This document shows positions 30,363 through 32,559 of a DNA stretch of 32,559 nt, in pieces. The notes below the pieces were generated by a model. It did not search any database. It saw only the letters and a list, made by a program, of their open reading frames with translations, and was not told where the DNA came from. The DNA lies in the IMG/VR virus record IMGVR_UViG_3300029286_000163, positions 1-32,559 of that record. One strand, written 5' to 3'. The position numbers and the translations under genes are program-made. Position 1 is the stretch's first letter. Each line of letters starts with the position of its first letter. The stretch is from a virus.

Positions 30363-30556
30363 CAGCGCGCTCCTTGTGAATTAGCTCTTTTCGAGGCTTT
30401 TGAGGCCCTGATATTGTCTACCGCATTCGGGTAGGGCCGTCCAGCAGAGCGGGCCATGGCCTTCGCCTGAGCCACCTGCTTAGTCGTCATGGGCTTCGAT
30501 TTGTGGTCTTTAGGGAGACCCTTCTCCCAGACAGGAATGTCCTTTTTCATGGGCAT
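30362..30556 (-). CDS. Small basic protein (64 aa)
   Basis: 64 aa from ATG 30556 with AAGGAA. Very basic: KKDIPVWEKGLPKDHKSKPMTTKQVAQAKAMARSAGRPYPNAVDNIRASKASKRA. The WEKGLPK...AKAMARSAGRPYPN pattern is seen in other small phage proteins near DUF6321 genes. Perhaps a DNA-binding virion component. It overlaps the next gene by 1 nt and follows the endonuclease gene by 1 nt. Confidence 0.72.
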   Translation of the reverse strand: MPMKKDIPVWEKGLPKDHKSKPMTTKQVAQAKAMARSAGRPYPNAVDNIRASKASKRANSQGAR

Positions 30557-30557
30557 T

Positions 30558-30977
30558 TTAATGTTCCTTGTGAGAGAACAGAGGCAAGCCGCCCCAAACT
30601 GGTTTGCAATTACCGCAGGCGCACTGACCTTTTAGATATAAAGCCGCAAATTCCAGAAGCTCGGGGTCATCTTTAAAGTGCCCTAAACCCAGATTGCAGT
30701 TTGTGCATAAAGCCCCACGCACCATGCCCGTGGCGTGATCGTGATCAATAACGACAAAAACAGTTTGTCCGCATATTACACATACGCCGGTTTCTCTGGC
30801 GGCGTACGCCCTATTATGCTCTTCAGGCTTGATGCCATTAGGGAGCCTAGTCTGTTTTCTGTATTCAGACCGACACGTGCGGCACCAGCTATCCAACCCA
30901 TTGGTTTTCCGCTTATGCGGTGGAAAAAATTCCAGTGTTTCCGGTTTTTGCTGCTTGCAGCGGGCACATGTTAGCAT
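30558..30977 (-). CDS. Recombination endonuclease VII-like HNH nuclease
   Basis: 139 aa from ATG 30977; a GTG at 30989 would add four residues and cannot be excluded. Zinc pairs C4/C7 and C32/C35 form an N-terminal treble-like finger. The nuclease part has C66/C69 (CVICG), IDHDHATG (DHDH at 78-81) and C91/C94 with N95 (RGALCTNCNLGLGHF), the endonuclease VII/His-Me finger signature. Family members resolve branched DNA or act as homing nucleases. Free-standing among virion genes, it may clear branches before packaging, or may be a mobile intruder; RusA already offers a resolvase. Confidence 0.85.
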   Translation of the reverse strand: MLTCARCKQQKPETLEFFPPHKRKTNGLDSWCRTCRSEYRKQTRLPNGIKPEEHNRAYAARETGVCVICGQTVFVVIDHDHATGMVRGALCTNCNLGLGHFKDDPELLEFAALYLKGQCACGNCKPVWGGLPLFSHKEH

Positions 30978-31246
30978 TCGACATCCCACCTTCTAAGCGA
31001 CTTATTGATCCTGCTGTTTGGATCATTAGCCACTTTATCAGAAGTGAGCTTATTTTTCATGCCGCACATACGTTTTTTGAAATTTTCTCGCCTTTCGGCG
31101 TCAGCATCAGATTTTTGAGCCTGTTTTGAGGTAACCGGCCTCTTGATGTCGTGCCCCGCTGCCTTCAGCGAAGCGCGCCCCTTGTCGTTCAGGCCGCCGC
31201 TGGGGTCTTTCCCTGCTGAGCGGGTCCAAGCTGGTGTCTTAGCCAT
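30971..31246 (-). CDS. DUF6321-like basic protein
   Basis: 91 aa from ATG 31246 with GAGGG. AWTRSAGKDPSGGLNDKGRASLKAAGHDIKRPV, then FKKRMCGMKNKLTSDKVANDPNSRINKSLRRW, fit the DUF6321 pattern (WTR-GK-P-GGLN-KGR, R-FC-RM-GMK, ANDP-SRINKSLR-W). These small basic proteins of unknown function recur in phage structural regions. It is the first gene after terminator 31256-31286, so may need its own promoter or read-through. Its end overlaps the nuclease start. Confidence 0.78.
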   Translation of the reverse strand: MAKTPAWTRSAGKDPSGGLNDKGRASLKAAGHDIKRPVTSKQAQKSDADAERRENFKKRMCGMKNKLTSDKVANDPNSRINKSLRRWDVEC

Positions 31247-31255
31247 GATGCCCTC

Positions 31256-31286
31256 GGGAAAGAAAAGAGTGGGGCCGAAGCCCCAC
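31256..31286 (-). terminator. Strong intrinsic terminator with UUCG loop
   Basis: On the minus strand GTGGGGC-TTCG-GCCCCAC (31286-31269), then TCTTTTCTTT. A 7-bp GC stem, a super-stable UUCG tetraloop and a T-rich tail make this the clearest terminator in the window. It would limit transcription beyond the capsid, decoration and small basic genes, setting their high yield against lower expression downstream. Confidence 0.85.
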
Positions 31287-31289
31287 CAC

Positions 31290-31586
31290 TTAGTTCATCT
31301 GGATCTTGCGCCCGGCGGGGGCGGTACCCGAAGCAGCCGAAGACAGCGGGTTCATGTTGGAGCCCGTGCGGCCACCCGACTTGCGAGCCGTGCGCCCACC
31401 GTGCTTCTTGGCGGCCATGCCGTCAGCCTTGCCGACAGTCTTGCCACCGTGCTTACGCTCTTCGGCAGCGTCGTTCACCTTGCTCTGGTAGGTGTAACGC
31501 TGGTTCTTGTGAGCGAGATCCTGCTCATATTCCTTAGTGCCAACAGTGGCTTCGCCACCCGTAGCACGACCCTTGCGACCCTTCAT
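31290..31586 (-). CDS. Small basic Gly-rich virion protein
   Basis: 98 aa from ATG 31586 with the excellent AGGAGGAT. Basic repeats near the end (KKHGGRTARKSGGRTG) and MKGRKGRATGGEATVG at the start bracket a charged helical middle (YQSKVNDAAEERKHGGKT). The same basic Gly motif closes the 944-aa protein (GRRSGGRVG). No enzyme motif. Encoded directly after the decoration-type gene and before the terminator, so it should be abundant. A DNA- or capsid-contacting role is possible. Confidence 0.75.
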   Translation of the reverse strand: MKGRKGRATGGEATVGTKEYEQDLAHKNQRYTYQSKVNDAAEERKHGGKTVGKADGMAAKKHGGRTARKSGGRTGSNMNPLSSAASGTAPAGRKIQMN

Positions 31587-31602
31587 ATGATCCTCCTACG
31601 GA

Positions 31603-32061
31603 TTACGGGGCATTGATGGCTTGGACATAACGAACGACAAGCGTGCCGACACCGCCGGTACCGCCGCTCGAGAGAACGAAGATGCGAACGTCGCTCGAAC
31701 CTACGTTGATCCACTTGCCGGTCCGTGTTGCATCGGTACCCGGAGAGAGATTGGACAGACCAATCGCCTGCGGGCCAGTAGCCGCACTGACAAGCTCAGT
31801 CGCAGTGGCAGAGGTGCCAACGCTAACAGTGGCCGAGCTTGCCCAGCCAGTGCTCGCCAGCACGTCAATGCCAACGATAAGGCTGTAAGCCGGGACGACG
31901 ACACCCGTAGCGAGGGCGGTTGTCGACCCCGCCTGAGTGACCGACTGGGCCTGAGCCATCACAACGTAGCCGGTGTCGGCCACGTCCTGCCCGAGCGTAG
32001 TGCCCGAGGTATTCAGGATCGGACCCGAAATAAGAGGGCCGGTAAAATGAGAAGCACCCAT
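31603..32061 (-). CDS. Probable capsid decoration protein
   Basis: 152 aa from ATG 32061 with AAAGGAAAA. MGASHFTGPLISGPILN opens many small proteins encoded just after phage capsid genes. The rest is beta-rich (ALATGVVVPAYSLIVGIDVLA, ATVSVGTSATATELVSA, RIFVLSSGGTGGVGTLVVRYVQAI), with almost no charged patches, as expected of a jelly-roll surface protein. Position right after the capsid gene supports a head decoration or major virion role. No catalytic residues. Confidence 0.75.
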   Translation of the reverse strand: MGASHFTGPLISGPILNTSGTTLGQDVADTGYVVMAQAQSVTQAGSTTALATGVVVPAYSLIVGIDVLASTGWASSATVSVGTSATATELVSAATGPQAIGLSNLSPGTDATRTGKWINVGSSDVRIFVLSSGGTGGVGTLVVRYVQAINAP

Positions 32062-32080
32062 TGGCTTTTCCTTTCATTGT

Positions 32081-32103
32081 GGCCCCCCCTCGAAAGAGGG
32101 GCC
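32081..32103 (-). other. Hairpin between capsid and decoration genes
   Basis: Minus strand CCCCTC-TTTC-GAGGGG (32101-32086) gives a 6-bp GC stem with a 4-nt loop; G-runs follow instead of a T-run. It may protect the capsid message end or pause polymerase rather than terminate. Confidence 0.4.
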
Positions 32104-32113
32104 TTGGCCCAGA

Positions 32114-32559
32114 TTAAGACGGGAGCGAGCCCCAGATAGCGCGCCAATTGTAGTAGCCAAACGAGTAGCGCTCGTAACCCTTCACCAGAAGGTTGTCGGT
32201 CACGAAGTCCACCTGCATGTCCGTCTCGAACTTGATGCGTTCCATGTACGACAGGCCGTCGATGTTGGTCAGCAGGAACCAGTTGCGCGACGAGGTCAGG
32301 AAGTCGTTAGTGAGGAACCCTTCCGGCAGACCGCCGCTGGTGCCCTTGATCGCGTTCACGTCGTTGTCCGCAGTGCCCGGGCGCAGTTCCGTCTGGGTGA
32401 GGCGGATGGCAACCGGCTCAAGCTGCGGGGGAACGACGAGCTTGCGGGCACGCGCGAAGACCTTCAGACCAGCCTGATCCTTGAAGCTCGTACGAACCGA
32501 GATCATGCCGTTCAGCAGGGTGGCTTCGTTCAGGTCCACGTCAACCGACGGACGGTTGG
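32114..32559 (-). CDS. Major capsid protein, C-terminal part
   Basis: The frame is open beyond the right edge (NRPSVDVDLNEATL read in from the edge), so only the last 147 or so residues are seen. KVFARARKLVVPPQLEPVAIRLTQTE and RPGTADNDVNAIKG, then NWFLLTNIDGLSYMERIKFETDMQVDFVTDNLLVKGYERYSFGYYNWRAIWG, are typical of Mu gpT-like/HK97-fold major head proteins: the VPP-L---A followed by N-VN and the final YERYSFG-YNWRA. It heads the visible virion operon; portal and protease should lie off-window. Confidence 0.85.
   Translation of the reverse strand, partial: NRPSVDVDLNEATLLNGMISVRTSFKDQAGLKVFARARKLVVPPQLEPVAIRLTQTELRPGTADNDVNAIKGTSGGLPEGFLTNDFLTSSRNWFLLTNIDGLSYMERIKFETDMQVDFVTDNLLVKGYERYSFGYYNWRAIWGSLPS

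Noticed and set aside
1-32559. tRNA genes
   Set aside because: No cloverleaf with GGTTCGA-type T-arm and matching acceptor found on either strand by eye; a covariance search would be decisive.

Overview
This window is an internal piece of a tailed-phage genome (or a prophage of one), probably podovirus-like. Both ends cut genes: a small hypothetical gene at the left edge and the major capsid gene at the right edge. The host is most likely an alphaproteobacterium. The phage carries a GcrA-family regulator (4824-5423), and a by-eye scan found only three GANTC sites in 32.6 kb, where roughly 110-130 are expected by chance. GANTC is the CcrM methylation site that GcrA reads in Alphaproteobacteria. 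I see no integrase, tRNA, CRISPR array, RNA polymerase, portal or terminase. The last two probably lie beyond the right edge.

Layout. (1) 1-5622, leftward: an HTH regulator, gcrA, a zinc-finger protein and a large primase-helicase, followed by a string of very small unknown proteins. Three sigma70-like promoters (191-219, 1436-1464, 1995-2023) break up the small-gene string. Each is tied to the same 17-bp near-palindrome, consensus TGTNAAATNATTTTACA, which looks like a shared operator. (2) 5623-5808: divergent control region. (3) 5809-10969, rightward: a compact recombination cassette with a Sak4-like annealing ATPase, its DUF669 partner, two small proteins, a PD-(D/E)XK nuclease, a superfamily 2 helicase with a zinc ribbon, and a RusA resolvase. 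(4) 10966-32559, leftward: the virion and lysis genes.

In its own direction of transcription the virion block reads: major capsid, probable decoration protein, basic Gly-rich protein, a strong UUCG-loop terminator, DUF6321-like protein, endonuclease VII-like HNH protein, small basic protein, virion protein, modular receptor-binding candidate, hypothetical, gp4-like tail accessory, small zinc protein, small membrane protein, GH24 endolysin, holin, adaptor, gp10-like tail hub, further virion proteins, GNAT acetyltransferase, two very large ejection-type proteins (one with a lytic transglycosylase domain), a collar-domain fibre and a last small protein. The rightward and leftward blocks meet tail to tail with overlapping stop codons and no terminator.

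The genes fit one phage programme. The leftward arm supplies regulation and replication initiation. The rightward arm supplies recombination and resolution of DNA. The long leftward block builds the particle and lyses the cell. The points most worth follow-up are the GANTC depletion together with a phage GcrA, the operator-promoter set in the left arm, and the recombining, lower-GC receptor-binding gene.
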